This document shows positions 8,636-17,685 of a stretch of DNA of 64,000 nucleotides, piece by piece. Source of the stretch: Tenacibaculum sp. MAR_2010_89 (GTDB taxonomy: Bacteria; Bacteroidota; Bacteroidia; Flavobacteriales; Flavobacteriaceae); NCBI RefSeq assembly GCF_900105985.1, contig NZ_FNUB01000005.1, positions 2,418,001 to 2,482,000 of the forward strand, read 5' to 3'. The position numbers and the translations under genes were made by a program. Position 1 is the first letter of the stretch, and every line of letters begins with the position of its first letter. Under the pieces are notes generated by a model that saw only the letters and a list, made by a program, of their open reading frames with translations, had not been told where the DNA came from and did no database searches.

Positions 8636-9745
8636 CTAACTTTTACTTTTCATCCCAAATACAAATCTTGTTATTTTAAATGGGTATATAAAAATTCTAT
8701 AGATTAGTATAGTTAATGGAAAAGATGTAAGAATCAACAAGAATATTTTTGACAAAATACTAAAGTCAAGCGCAATAATATAGTATCCTACTATTATAAT
8801 TATGGTTTGGTGTAAAATATAAAAAGGATATATAGCTTCATTACACTTATAAAGAAGGATACTTTTTTTGTTAAACAAAACTTGTCCATAACCAAGTAGT
8901 GTTGTTACAAAAGTCCAACTTAACATAGTACAAACTAAATACCATAAACTCCACCTGTTACTTATTGATAAATAGGGTGATATATATTCACTTGGCAATA
9001 AATAATACCCATAAAATAGTATAAAGCTAATAATAAAAGAGGTTAGATTGAATTTCCGATGTGCTATTAAGTAACTCCAACTTTTTTTTGAAGAAGTAAA
9101 AATCATTCCTGAAATAAAAAAATAACCATAATAAAAAGTAGAAGAAAGATTTGTAATATCTTTTGAATCGGATGGATATATTTTTTTTAGTAAAATTGTA
9201 ATTATAAGTAAAGGTAATCCAGTTACTAAGATTCCATATTTATTAGCTGAAACTTTGTCAAATAAAGAAATTAATTTATCAGATCTAGTTGACTTCAAAA
9301 ACAAAATCAAAGGAATTAGTATAATAGATAAAATAAATAAATTCTCAATAAACCATAAATGATTTGTTTCAAAATCTCCATTTTTATATACTTCAATATA
9401 TGAACTATATTTATTTATATATTGAAAATATGTTTGTGGAGGAACAATAAAAAGAGTTCCAAAAATAAGAGGAATTATTAAACGTTTACTTCGTTCTTTA
9501 ATAAATTCTAACCACGTTCTTTTTGAAAAAGCAAACATAGTTCCTGTACCAGAAATTAAAAACAATAGCGGTAATCTAAACTGTTCAAAAAGCACCATTA
9601 TATCATCCAGTAATTTGCTAGATTCAGAATTCATAATATGAAAATCATCACCATTAAAAGGCATTCCAACATGATGAAAATATACAGCAAGTATAGCTAT
9701 TACACGTAACCAATCTAAATCATATCGACGTTTTTTATCAATCAA
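8636..9745 (-). CDS. Acyltransferase family 3 membrane protein
   Basis: A 369-residue polytopic inner-membrane protein of the acyltransferase-3 family (OafA/MdoC type). It opens with RRYDLDWLRVIAILAVYFHHVGMPF, which includes the family arginine and the catalytic-type histidine, and continues with GTMFAFSKR and about ten hydrophobic helices. Members O-acylate glycans, lipids or peptidoglycan. It is convergent with the Mpo1-like gene (15 bp between stops). The substrate cannot be told from sequence. The T8 run inside it (9181-9188) does not break the frame. Confidence 0.83.
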   Translation of the reverse strand: MIDKKRRYDLDWLRVIAILAVYFHHVGMPFNGDDFHIMNSESSKLLDDIMVLFEQFRLPLLFLISGTGTMFAFSKRTWLEFIKERSKRLIIPLIFGTLFIVPPQTYFQYINKYSSYIEVYKNGDFETNHLWFIENLFILSIILIPLILFLKSTRSDKLISLFDKVSANKYGILVTGLPLLIITILLKKIYPSDSKDITNLSSTFYYGYFFISGMIFTSSKKSWSYLIAHRKFNLTSFIISFILFYGYYLLPSEYISPYLSISNRWSLWYLVCTMLSWTFVTTLLGYGQVLFNKKSILLYKCNEAIYPFYILHQTIIIIVGYYIIALDFSILSKIFLLILTSFPLTILIYRIFIYPFKITRFVFGMKSKS

Positions 9746-9853
9746 AATAATAAGTTTTTTTGTTTATTGAGCAAACATAAAAACAAATTGAAGGCCTTTA
9801 ATTGAATTGTGATATATAACAAGCTAAAGTGACGAAATACAAGAGATATTATC

Positions 9854-10729
9854 TTAAACTTTAGAGTAAGCGGTATTAAATTTAGTAATATTAGAACGTG
9901 ATACAGGTACTTTTAGAGAGCTGTTTTTTAAAACTAATTCATAACCTTGAGCATTTCCTGAAATTGAATTAATTTTATTTAAATTAACCAAATAAGAGCG
10001 ATGCGTTTTAAATATATTATGAGAAACTAATTTTAATTGTTCTTCAAGATCTTTTAGAGTTACACGAATTAATGTTTTATGAATTTTGTTAGTTGAAAAT
10101 GTATAAACTTCTGTATAGTTACTTTCTACTTTTGCAAAGAGAAAATCTTTAATTTTAAGTTCAAAACAGTCTTCAGACATACTGTTTTTTATAGAAATTA
10201 TTAAATTATGAGAGGTAGAGTCAAAATTAATAGGTGTTATTTCTTTTAAACTTGCCTTATGTTTATTTATTAAACGCTCTAAATTAATTGGCAGTACAAC
10301 TACTAATAAAAGAATACCTATTAAAAACGTGTTTCTAATTTCTTCCCAAAAATATTTAAAAGACCAATTATCTGGATTGGTATAAATTAAATCACGTATT
10401 AAAAAACTAGTAATACCAATAACCAATAGAATCATTGAAAGATGGAATATTTCTTTTCCTAATGTCCATATTTCAGTATCTTTTTTTGAGTTATTTAATA
10501 GAATGAAATATAAGTAAGCAATTGGAAAAGGCGTAAATGCATGGATAAGCAATATCCAAAAATAACTTATTTTATGTTCATTGACATTAACAACAAAAGG
10601 TTCAAAAAAATATGAAAATAGAAAACTTAAAATAGCAATAAATAACAATAATAAAAGTAACCTATCACTTTTTTCATAATAATAGGGGTAAGGTTCTTTG
10701 AGGTAATTTTTAATTTGAGCTAACTTCAT
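9854..10729 (-). CDS. Membrane-anchored LytTR-domain regulator
   Basis: A 291-residue protein with four predicted membrane helices (residues about 23-43, 55-80, 92-112 and 133-152) followed by a C-terminal LytTR DNA-binding domain of about 100 residues (KIKDFLFAKVESNYTEVYT, then FKTHRSYLVNLNKIN, both diagnostic). No receiver or kinase domain is present, so it is a one-component regulator that senses at or in the membrane. Such proteins are frequent in Flavobacteriia. The gene is alone, 109 bp from the acyltransferase on the same strand, so co-transcription with it is possible. Target genes are unknown. Confidence 0.85.
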   Translation of the reverse strand: MKLAQIKNYLKEPYPYYYEKSDRLLLLLLFIAILSFLFSYFFEPFVVNVNEHKISYFWILLIHAFTPFPIAYLYFILLNNSKKDTEIWTLGKEIFHLSMILLVIGITSFLIRDLIYTNPDNWSFKYFWEEIRNTFLIGILLLVVVLPINLERLINKHKASLKEITPINFDSTSHNLIISIKNSMSEDCFELKIKDFLFAKVESNYTEVYTFSTNKIHKTLIRVTLKDLEEQLKLVSHNIFKTHRSYLVNLNKINSISGNAQGYELVLKNSSLKVPVSRSNITKFNTAYSKV

Positions 10730-10959
10730 TCATCGGCTAAATTAATTTTTTAATTGAATTTATTAGTTTCAAAGTTCATTATATTTTATAAAACTTTAGC
10801 AAAAGGTAATACATGTTTTCAAAATTAAAGATATTAACTACTAAATTGTTAAAAAAGATATTTGATATATAGCATTTGATAATTTGAATTAAAGAGACTT
10901 TTGAAGCTTTATAATTAGCGTGTTATTAGTATATTTAGTACTTACAAATTAAATATATA

Positions 10960-11397
10960 ATGCAAACTAGAGATTATGATTGCTATATTTATATAGCATC
11001 TACAATGGGTTTTAGGCAGCTAAACGATAATGGAGATACTATATTTATTGATAAAGAGACAGATGGGTATTGTAATATGTATGCTAATAATATAGCTGTA
11101 AGTTTTTTACATTCTATGAATAAAAAACAGATAAATGCAATTCACTATTTTGAAAATAATCATCCAAAAATTTTTGAAGTCCTAGTTAATCATCTATCTA
11201 ATCAATTTAAATTACCGAAAGACGAATTAGGATTTAAATGTATTAATATACTTGATCTATTCATAGATGATTTCAGTATTGTTGAGTATATTTTTATAAA
11301 GGCGAATAAAGAAAAAATAAAGGTTAAAATGTTTAAAAGCATAATAGTTAATGAACAAGTAAAAAAAGGTTTTTTAAAGAATCAGTTATCAAATTAA
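10960..11397 (+). CDS. Protein of unknown function, 145 residues
   Basis: I do not recognise this protein. It is small and soluble, with no signal peptide or membrane helix, acidic in the first half (MQTRDYDCYIYIASTMGFRQ) and lysine-rich at the end. It contains alternating predicted strands and helices but no motif I can name. It stands alone between the LytTR gene (divergent) and the SDR cluster. Codon use looks like its neighbours, and the ATG is the first in frame. The coding call rests on length in AT-rich DNA and amino-acid composition. Confidence 0.6.
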   Translation: MQTRDYDCYIYIASTMGFRQLNDNGDTIFIDKETDGYCNMYANNIAVSFLHSMNKKQINAIHYFENNHPKIFEVLVNHLSNQFKLPKDELGFKCINILDLFIDDFSIVEYIFIKANKEKIKVKMFKSIIVNEQVKKGFLKNQLSN

Positions 11398-11531
11398 AAT
11401 CTTTTTTCTTAAAATAGAATAGTAAATATTCTGTATACAGAATATTTTAATCTTTGAATAAGTGTTATTACATTTTATAGTTTAACAAAGGGGGAAACAT
11501 CTTATTATGATTAATTAAATCCTTGTTTTTT

Positions 11532-11586
11532 ACTAAAACTACATTAATTTTTACTGGAAAATCCATGAGTCATCTAGGTATATTTG
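11532..11586 (+). promoter_or_regulatory. AraC-type direct repeats and promoter of the SDR operon
   Basis: Two half-sites, TTTTTTACTAAA (ACTAAA at 11532-11537) and TTTTTACTGGA (ACTGGA at 11553-11558), are spaced 21 bp apart. The -7 element TATATTTG (11579-11586) begins 26 bp after the second ACT. The same spacings occur before 14262, which supports a shared AraC-family activator site. Confidence 0.6.
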
Positions 11587-11642
11587 TACCTTATAAATAA
11601 AAACTAAGACATATACACTTAAAGTGTTTAATAAGAAATATC

Positions 11643-12455
11643 ATGAATAAAACCATTTTAATTACAGGGAGTACAGATGGAATAGGGAAACTTACTGCTA
11701 TTCAATTTGCAAAAGATGGTCATACAATATATATTCATGGAAGGAATAAAGAAAAATTACAACGTACAACCCTAGAAATAAAAGAAGTTTCAGGAAATAA
11801 AAACATAGGTGGTTTTACTTCTGATTTTTCAAATTTAGATGATGTTAAACACATGGCGAAGCATATTAATAATGAAATTCCTAAATTAGATATCTTAATT
11901 AATAATGCGGGTATTTTTAAAACTACAGCAACTAGTAATTTCAAAAATTTTGATATTAGATTAGTTGTTAATTATTTTGCTCCTTATCTTTTAACCAATA
12001 CTATTCTTCCAATTATAAAAAAATCTGAAGCGCCAAGAATTATTAATCTAAGTTCAGCAGCACAATCACATGTTACTGATGAAGCTTTAGCGGGTATGGA
12101 CATTCAAAATAGTAGTGAGGCTTATTCTCAAAGTAAACTAGCATTAACTATGTGGAGTTTTTACTTTGCTAAAACAAATTCAAAAATAATGACAATCGCT
12201 GTTAATCCAGGTTCTTTATTAAATACTAAAATGGCAAATGAAGCTTATGGACAACATTGGTCCTCAGCAACAAAAGGATCAGATATAATTTATGATTTAG
12301 CAGTTTCTGAAGAATACAAAAATAGTACAGGTAAATATTTTGATAATGATAAAGGAAATCCAAAAGGTTTTTTTGCTCCTGCTCATCCAGATGCTTATGA
12401 TGAAAATTTAATTTTAGCATTAATAACAAAAACTGAAGATATTATAAATAACTAA
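11643..12455 (+). CDS. Short-chain dehydrogenase/reductase
   Basis: A 270-residue classical SDR oxidoreductase. The nucleotide-binding motif TGSTDGIGK is at residues 8-16, NNAG (LINNAGIF) lies near residue 87, the catalytic serine is in INLSSAAQS near 136-144 and the active-site Tyr-x3-Lys is YSQSK near 160. The HGR at residues 30-32 suggests NADP preference, which is inferred. The best matches by eye are retinol-dehydrogenase-like SDRs (WW-domain oxidoreductase type) common in bacteria. It is the first gene of a three-gene operon with a DUF4437 cupin and an AraC regulator, 7 bp upstream of the former. The substrate is unknown. Confidence 0.88.
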   Translation: MNKTILITGSTDGIGKLTAIQFAKDGHTIYIHGRNKEKLQRTTLEIKEVSGNKNIGGFTSDFSNLDDVKHMAKHINNEIPKLDILINNAGIFKTTATSNFKNFDIRLVVNYFAPYLLTNTILPIIKKSEAPRIINLSSAAQSHVTDEALAGMDIQNSSEAYSQSKLALTMWSFYFAKTNSKIMTIAVNPGSLLNTKMANEAYGQHWSSATKGSDIIYDLAVSEEYKNSTGKYFDNDKGNPKGFFAPAHPDAYDENLILALITKTEDIINN

Positions 12456-12462
12456 TTGATTT

Positions 12463-13305
12463 ATGAAAAAAACAGTAATATTATTCATGTTGGTATTTAC
12501 ATTAATCATGTGTAAATCAAGAGAAAAGAAAGAAGAACCAATAAGTATTATACCTACAAATAAAGTCCTTTTATCATCTGAAATAGAATGGGAAGTACTA
12601 AATCCAGCAAGAGGAGACCAAAGTCCACAAGCTGGTACCATTTGGGGAGATAGAAAAGGAGAAGTATCAACTGGTTTTTTAGCGAAATTTGTTGACGGTT
12701 TTTCTTCGCCACCTCATATTCATAATGTCACTTATCGAGCAGTGGTTATCAATGGGTTCATACATAATGATGATAAAAATGCTAAAAATATGTGGATGAC
12801 ATCTGGTAGCTTTTGGACACAACCAGAAGGCGAATCACATATTACTTCAGCCAAAGGAAAAGAAAACATCGCATTAGTAGAAATTGACCATGGTCCATAT
12901 CTTGTAAAACCAACGAGCGAAGCCTTTGATAATGGCGAAAGACCTGTAAATATAGATACTTCTAACTTAGTTTGGCTGAATAGCGATAAAACAAATTGGG
13001 TTGCTTCAAATAGTAAAGCAGAAATTAGTTTTCTTTTAGGGAATAAAGATAATGGTTTAAAGAGTCTTTTTATAAAGCTTCCAAAAAGATATAATGGAAC
13101 AATAGAAACAAATGGAACGGTTTTACATTCAGTTGTAATTAAAGGCCTGATAAATTATAAGATACCTCAAAGTCAAGAAATAAAAGTTTTGGATGCAGGA
13201 AGTTATTTTGGTTCAACAGACAAATCGATACATACAGTTTTGAATAGTACAGAAAGAGAGATTATTATCTATATACGCACCAATGGGGATTTAAAAATTA
13301 ATTAA
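12463..13305 (+). CDS. DUF4437 cupin-type lipoprotein
   Basis: A 280-residue exported lipoprotein. The N-terminus [19 protein letters not shown] is a signal peptide with a lipobox-type cysteine at residue 17. The body matches the DUF4437 (ChrR-like cupin) family, with two cupin repeats and the hallmark [18 protein letters not shown], which supplies metal-binding histidines. Function in the family is not established; a metal-dependent or ligand-binding role is inferred from the fold. The stop overlaps the next start by one base (TAATG), so it is translationally coupled to the AraC regulator and may deliver or process its signal. Confidence 0.8.
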   Translation: MKKTVILFMLVFTLIMCKSREKKEEPISIIPTNKVLLSSEIEWEVLNPARGDQSPQAGTIWGDRKGEVSTGFLAKFVDGFSSPPHIHNVTYRAVVINGFIHNDDKNAKNMWMTSGSFWTQPEGESHITSAKGKENIALVEIDHGPYLVKPTSEAFDNGERPVNIDTSNLVWLNSDKTNWVASNSKAEISFLLGNKDNGLKSLFIKLPKRYNGTIETNGTVLHSVVIKGLINYKIPQSQEIKVLDAGSYFGSTDKSIHTVLNSTEREIIIYIRTNGDLKIN

Positions 13306-14159
13306 TGTCAAGAACTATATTTGAAAATATCGTAATTCAAAAATTTGAACAGGCAACATCGTTGGCCTTTTGTCAATACACACCTATACGTTTTTTTGAA
13401 ATTTTACATATAGAAAAGGGTTCAGGAACAATTATAATCAATAATCATAGAGTAAAGTATAACGACAATGAACTATTCATTTTAATTCCTAATGATCAAT
13501 ATAATTTAGAAATTGAAACACGAACTACAGTTTCTGCTATAAAATTTCTAAATAATTTTTTTAGTACTTTTAGTTTAAATGAAAATGAAGTACAACGAAA
13601 AGATTGGTTCAGAAGAATAGAAACAATCCTACATAATTCTGACAGAACATCACATTTAAATATACAATTTAAAACAGATAAAAGTAGTTTGAATTTGTTG
13701 TTTACTGTGTTGTGTAACGAATACAATGATGAAAAATTGAAGAATGAAGTTGTATTAAAAACTACTTTACATACGATTTTACATATTATTTCTAGAAATG
13801 TAAATTTTATTTCTTCAAAAAAATCTAATTCTAAAATTCAAGATATTATTAATTATATAAATTATAATATTCACAACCCAGAAAAACTTACAAAAAAGGA
13901 ATTAGCAAATCAATTTCATTTTTCAGAAAATTATATTAGTCAATATTTTAAAAGTAAAATGAATGTTGGTCTAAAAAAATACATTCTTAATTACAAATTA
14001 AAACTAGCTGAAACACGTTTAAAACATACCGATTTAACAATTACCGAAATTGCCCAAGAATTAGGTTTTACTGATAGTAGTCATCTTGATAAAACATTTA
14101 TAACTTATAAAGGAATCACTGCTAAAACTTATAAAAAAAGCTTGAAAATTATCGATTAA
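13305..14159 (+). CDS. AraC-family transcription regulator
   Basis: A 284-residue regulator. The N-terminal half (residues 1-150) is a cupin-like sensor (ILHIEKGSGTIIINNHRVKYNDNELFIL in pieces). The C-terminal 100 residues hold the two AraC helix-turn-helices (LTKKELANQFHFSENYISQYF and LTITEIAQELGFTDSSHLDKTF). It is the third gene of the SDR-DUF4437 operon, coupled by TAATG. Matching direct repeats lie upstream of the operon and of the next transcription unit, so autoregulation and control of the SnoaL/enoyl-CoA hydratase genes are likely. The inducer is unknown. Confidence 0.88.
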   Translation: MSRTIFENIVIQKFEQATSLAFCQYTPIRFFEILHIEKGSGTIIINNHRVKYNDNELFILIPNDQYNLEIETRTTVSAIKFLNNFFSTFSLNENEVQRKDWFRRIETILHNSDRTSHLNIQFKTDKSSLNLLFTVLCNEYNDEKLKNEVVLKTTLHTILHIISRNVNFISSKKSNSKIQDIINYINYNIHNPEKLTKKELANQFHFSENYISQYFKSKMNVGLKKYILNYKLKLAETRLKHTDLTITEIAQELGFTDSSHLDKTFITYKGITAKTYKKSLKIID

Positions 14160-14179
14160 TTTTAGGTTCCTCTTTTTTT

Positions 14180-14234
14180 ACTAAATCCTCATTTTTTCTT
14201 ACTAAACCTTAACACTATACTCAAAGTAAATTTG
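14180..14234 (+). promoter_or_regulatory. AraC-type direct repeats and promoter of the SnoaL/ECH operon
   Basis: ACTAAATCC (ACTAAA at 14180-14185) and ACTAAACC (14201-14206), each preceded by a T-rich stretch, are 21 bp apart. The -7 element TAAATTTG (14227-14234) begins 26 bp after the second ACT. Both distances are identical to those in the 11532-11586 promoter. Confidence 0.62.
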
Positions 14235-14261
14235 CATTATAATTTTTAAACAATAGTTATA

Positions 14262-14597
14262 ATGAAAAATTCACAAGAAGTTTTTGAAGCACATATGATG
14301 GCTGTAAATATGTTATATCCTTCAAAGGTAATGGAGGATTATTCGCATGATGCGATTTTTATTACGCCAGAAAATACCTATAAAGGAAAAGAAGAAATTT
14401 TCAGTTTTTATAAAGAATTCTTACCAAATTTTGAAGGTTTTCAATTTAATACTATCAAACAAGAAACCAATGATAATGTAGTTTATTTCGTTTGGAATGG
14501 AAAAAATCAACATTTAGATATACAACTAGCAACCGATACTTATATCATTGAAAAAGGTAAAATAAAACAACACACATTTGCAGCAATTAATAATTAA
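14262..14597 (+). CDS. SnoaL-like / NTF2-fold protein
   Basis: A 111-residue cytoplasmic protein with the cone-shaped NTF2 fold pattern: N-terminal helices (EAHMMAVNMLYPSKVMEDYSHDAIFI in pieces), then TPENTYKGKEEIFSFYKEFL and alternating strands at the end. SnoaL/NTF2-like proteins are small isomerases, hydratases or ligand binders. It is first in an operon with the enoyl-CoA hydratase-like gene (18 bp gap) under an AraC-type promoter. A role in the same substrate pathway as the SDR is inferred from shared control. Confidence 0.78.
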   Translation: MKNSQEVFEAHMMAVNMLYPSKVMEDYSHDAIFITPENTYKGKEEIFSFYKEFLPNFEGFQFNTIKQETNDNVVYFVWNGKNQHLDIQLATDTYIIEKGKIKQHTFAAINN

Positions 14598-14615
14598 TTT
14601 TTAACTATAAATACA

Positions 14616-15467
14616 ATGGATTACAAAAATTTTCAAACATTTAATACAGAACAAAAAGGAGGAATATTAACTGTAGATATTAATTTTGGGCCTGTTAATG
14701 TGCAAGGTCAAGAAATGTTAGCAGACTTAAGCAGTTTATGTCTTCGATTAGAACGAGATAGAAGTGTTAAAGTAGTTGTATTTCAATCATCAAATCCTGG
14801 TTATTGGGTTTGTCATTATGATACCAACTTGTTAAGAGATATGTCAGAAGAAGCAGTGCCAAGAAATGAAGTTAAACTACTTGATTTACAATCTGTACTA
14901 GAACGATTAAGTAATGTACCACAAGCAACTATAGCAAAAATTGAAGGTTTTGCTCGTGGTGGTGGGCATGAAATGGCTTTAGCTTTAGATATGCGTTTTG
15001 CAGCTCGTGGTAAAGCAAAATTCATGCAAATGGAAGTAGGTATGGGTATTTTACCTTGTGGTGGTGGAGCATCACGTATGGCAAGACAAACTGGTTTAGG
15101 AAAAGCTCTCGAAATTATTTTAGGAGCAAGAGATTGGGATGCTGATGAGGCAGAAAAATTTGGTACTATTAACAAAGCATTAGATGCTAATGAAATTGGT
15201 GTATATGTAGATGCATTAGCAGAACGAATCTCTAAATTTCCAGCAGCATCTATCGAAGCTTGTAAACGTGCAGTTTATGCTTCTATCGATTTGCCAATTT
15301 CTGAAGCTTTAAAAGAAGAGGCCTATCAATTATTTCAAGCTACTAGTAAAACACCTGCAATCAAACGTTTTACAATCGCTGATGAAAATGGAGCACAATT
15401 TGATCACAATAATCAGAAAAACTGGGAAAACATGTTAATTGATTTACAAGAAATTCAAAGAGAATAA
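14616..15467 (+). CDS. Enoyl-CoA hydratase/isomerase-family protein
   Basis: A 283-residue crotonase-fold protein. The oxyanion-hole region IEGFARGGGHEMALALDMRF (about residues 109-128) and the following MEVGMGILPCGGGASRM carry the family glycines; a glutamate is present in the position of the first catalytic Glu (MEVGMG) and another in GKALEIILGA. The sequence is rather diverged from FadB-type hydratases, so the reaction (hydratase, isomerase, hydrolase or a non-CoA lyase) is open. It is co-transcribed with the SnoaL-like gene and followed by a hairpin before the 2OG oxygenase gene. Confidence 0.8.
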   Translation: MDYKNFQTFNTEQKGGILTVDINFGPVNVQGQEMLADLSSLCLRLERDRSVKVVVFQSSNPGYWVCHYDTNLLRDMSEEAVPRNEVKLLDLQSVLERLSNVPQATIAKIEGFARGGGHEMALALDMRFAARGKAKFMQMEVGMGILPCGGGASRMARQTGLGKALEIILGARDWDADEAEKFGTINKALDANEIGVYVDALAERISKFPAASIEACKRAVYASIDLPISEALKEEAYQLFQATSKTPAIKRFTIADENGAQFDHNNQKNWENMLIDLQEIQRE

Positions 15468-15487
15468 CTATTGGCAACTAAGTTTAA

Positions 15488-15538
15488 TTAATAGTAAAAA
15501 CGGATGTTTTTATAGTAAGTAAAAGCATTCGTTTTTAA
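15488..15538 (+). terminator. Terminator-like hairpin between ECH and 2OG oxygenase genes
   Basis: Arms AAAACGGATG and CATTCGTTTTT flank an AT-rich loop and end in T5. It could end or attenuate the upstream operon before the oxygenase gene. Confidence 0.5.
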
Positions 15539-15561
15539 TAAAAACATTTAAATAAAGAAAA

Positions 15562-16515
15562 ATGACACATAATAATGCACTCGCACAAGCTCGTGCGCTT
15601 ACTTTACCTTCTCGTGAAGCTTCACTACAACGAAAGTCGTCTGTATCTTATTTTTGGAATAGTAATCGGAAGTTATTAGAAAATGCATGGGCAGAATGGG
15701 AAATCGAAAATAAAGAAAATTTACTAATTCCTGATGAAATGCTACTTGACTCAAACTTACGACAAGTTATTAATGAAGCATGGAAAAACCCAGAAAAAGA
15801 AAATGCTGTAGCTGATTTATGGAAAGAAATTATTCCTGGGGTTTATTCTACACAGTTTTTTGACGTTGAACGCTTAACAGAATTCCGAAATTATTTAGAA
15901 GCTATAGTATCTTCGAAAATTCCTGTTCGACCACCATATGGTATTCAATTAAATCGTTATGGTATTATGCTTGACCCACGCTCGGAGGGTTACTTAGCTG
16001 CACCTAATTTCCAAGTTTTTTATAATGATATAATGAACCGCTATATGCGTCCGATTGCTCGTTTACTACTTGGTACTTACGGTTATGATAACCAAACATT
16101 TGGTTTTTCAATTCAGTACAACCCTGAGAAAGATAAAGATTTGCATGCACACACTGACGCTTCAGCAGCTACTTTGAATATAAATATTAATTTACCTGAT
16201 GAAAAATTTAAAGGCTCACAAGTTGATTTCTATGATAAGACTTCAAGAAAAACTGTACAAACTGTTTTTGAACCAGGTAAAGCAATAATTCATAGTGGTA
16301 ACATCGCACACGCAACACATCCAATCATCAGTGGTCAGCGAAGTAATTTGGTCGTGTGGCTATATGGAAACCGTATGCAAATTCCCCGTGGAGGAGTAAG
16401 TAGCTACGGTAGTGTTAATAACTCAGTATCTACAGAAATTAAAAAAGAAAAAATTAGTTCTCACCAACGTTGGAGCTTACCAGACAGTCCTAAAGATACT
16501 TTTGCTCCATTTTAA
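15562..16515 (+). CDS. 2-oxoglutarate/Fe(II)-dependent oxygenase
   Basis: A 317-residue cytoplasmic oxygenase. The iron facial triad is visible as HTD (in LHAHTDASAATLNINI, near residue 197) and the distal His in IIHSGNIAHATHPI (near 245-252), with the 2-oxoglutarate-binding Arg in SGQRSNLVVWLYG. The N-terminal 120 residues lack a named motif. This is the prolyl-4-hydroxylase/PKHD-like class, which hydroxylates small molecules or proteins. It lies downstream of the AraC-controlled hydratase gene on the same strand, 94 bp away with a hairpin between, so it may belong to the same response. Confidence 0.78.
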   Translation: MTHNNALAQARALTLPSREASLQRKSSVSYFWNSNRKLLENAWAEWEIENKENLLIPDEMLLDSNLRQVINEAWKNPEKENAVADLWKEIIPGVYSTQFFDVERLTEFRNYLEAIVSSKIPVRPPYGIQLNRYGIMLDPRSEGYLAAPNFQVFYNDIMNRYMRPIARLLLGTYGYDNQTFGFSIQYNPEKDKDLHAHTDASAATLNININLPDEKFKGSQVDFYDKTSRKTVQTVFEPGKAIIHSGNIAHATHPIISGQRSNLVVWLYGNRMQIPRGGVSSYGSVNNSVSTEIKKEKISSHQRWSLPDSPKDTFAPF

Positions 16516-16858
16516 AACTTGAAGTTTATAATCTAAATTTGTTTATGATGTTTTTTGAGAGTCGAAATAAGTTAGTAGTAAATGTAGAAGCGGTCCTTGT
16601 AAGTATAAAGTAAGGTATTATTTAGAAAAATCGTAAAATATTTATACAAAAAAGAATTACTAAATAAGTAGCATCCTGTATTTGAGAAGAAGTGGTACTT
16701 GATTACTTGTTTATACTAACTTCTATTGTCCCTATAATGTTTATATGAACTCTTTAAATTTAATTAGTTTAACTTACTACGATATATGAAAATTTACAAC
16801 TTTATTTTGTGTTTACGTACTATTAAAAAAAGTATGTAATTTCTAAGCTTTATAATAA
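16516..16858. other. Gene-free interval
   Basis: About 340 bp of AT-rich DNA between convergent genes. I see no reading frame, RNA gene or strong hairpin here. Confidence 0.5.
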
Positions 16859-17473
16859 TTACTTTACAGAAATATTTGCAGGGTAAAGCATAAAATAATT
16901 GTCTAAATTTTGTATAGTCGTATTCATTTTTTCTAAATATATAACATATTGACATTTATGAATACTTTGAGTAATAGATAATACATCAGAAATTACAGAC
17001 TTTTTAGCTAAATATTCAGCATCATCAAAACTAACTATTTTTAATTGTGTAGTATTTACTCCCTCTAATAACAATAGTTTGTTCATAGTTTTAGGAGTAG
17101 TAATTAAAATATCTACTCCTTCAAATATTTCTGATTTAAGTAAATCTATATGCTCTCTTTCATCACAAACATAAACACGTAATGAAGTAATTTTTGTAAA
17201 CTTTAAAAAAGAATTGTATAATTCTAATGCTTTTTCATTATTTTCTACAAAAACAATAGCTCTAGGTGCAGTACCTACTTCTTTACATTTTAATTTTTGC
17301 ATTGTTGTAAGAATCAACGCTGTTGTTTTACCACTATTTTTAGGAGCAACACAAAATAAATTTTTACCACTTTTTATTACTGGAATACTTTTAATTTGAA
17401 AAGGAGTAGGGGTATCAAAATCTAATTCTGATAACTTCTCTTTTATATTAACATCAAGTTTTTTAAAAGGCAT
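16859..17473 (-). CDS. Single-RecA DEAD-box-like protein
   Basis: A 204-residue protein that matches only the first RecA-like domain of DEAD-box RNA helicases: Q-motif-like FDTPTPFQIKSIPVI, motif I APKNSGKTT near residue 43, a TTPKTMNKLL motif Ib region, and at motif II the sequence FDDAEYL instead of DEAD. There is no second RecA domain (motifs IV-VI) and no frameshift or remnant upstream or downstream, so it is not simply truncated. From memory, proteins of this size and layout are conserved in Flavobacteriaceae. Helicase activity is unlikely; an RNA-binding or regulatory role is an inference. Confidence 0.75.
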   Translation of the reverse strand: MPFKKLDVNIKEKLSELDFDTPTPFQIKSIPVIKSGKNLFCVAPKNSGKTTALILTTMQKLKCKEVGTAPRAIVFVENNEKALELYNSFLKFTKITSLRVYVCDEREHIDLLKSEIFEGVDILITTPKTMNKLLLLEGVNTTQLKIVSFDDAEYLAKKSVISDVLSITQSIHKCQYVIYLEKMNTTIQNLDNYFMLYPANISVK

Positions 17474-17644
17474 AATTAAGTAAATAATGTATTTGATTAT
17501 AAAAATGAGTATTATAAATACTACTCCAGTGTTTAAAGTAAACAGCTACAAATTTAAGTATAAATCTAATTACAAGTACACATGTTTTGTTAGAATGTTT
17601 TCTGAATTTTATATAAAATACCAAAAAAAATAAAAGAGTTATAT

Positions 17645-17652
17645 TATTTTTG
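17645..17652 (+). promoter_or_regulatory. Putative -7 element for the DUF6642-like gene
   Basis: TATTTTTG matches TAnnTTTG, 33 bp before the TTG start at 17686. No -33 TTG is seen at standard spacing. Confidence 0.4.
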
Positions 17653-17685
17653 TGTTTTATAAATAGTTTGCATAAATCCTAAAAT

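Noticed and set aside
14816..15175. 119-codon frame antisense to the enoyl-CoA hydratase gene
   Set aside because: It mirrors the codon pattern of a clear protein on the other strand; serine/proline-rich composition is typical of antisense shadows.
16859..17473. Truncated or frameshifted DEAD-box helicase
   Set aside because: No second-domain remnant exists in any frame on either side, and the size matches what I recall as a conserved single-domain family.
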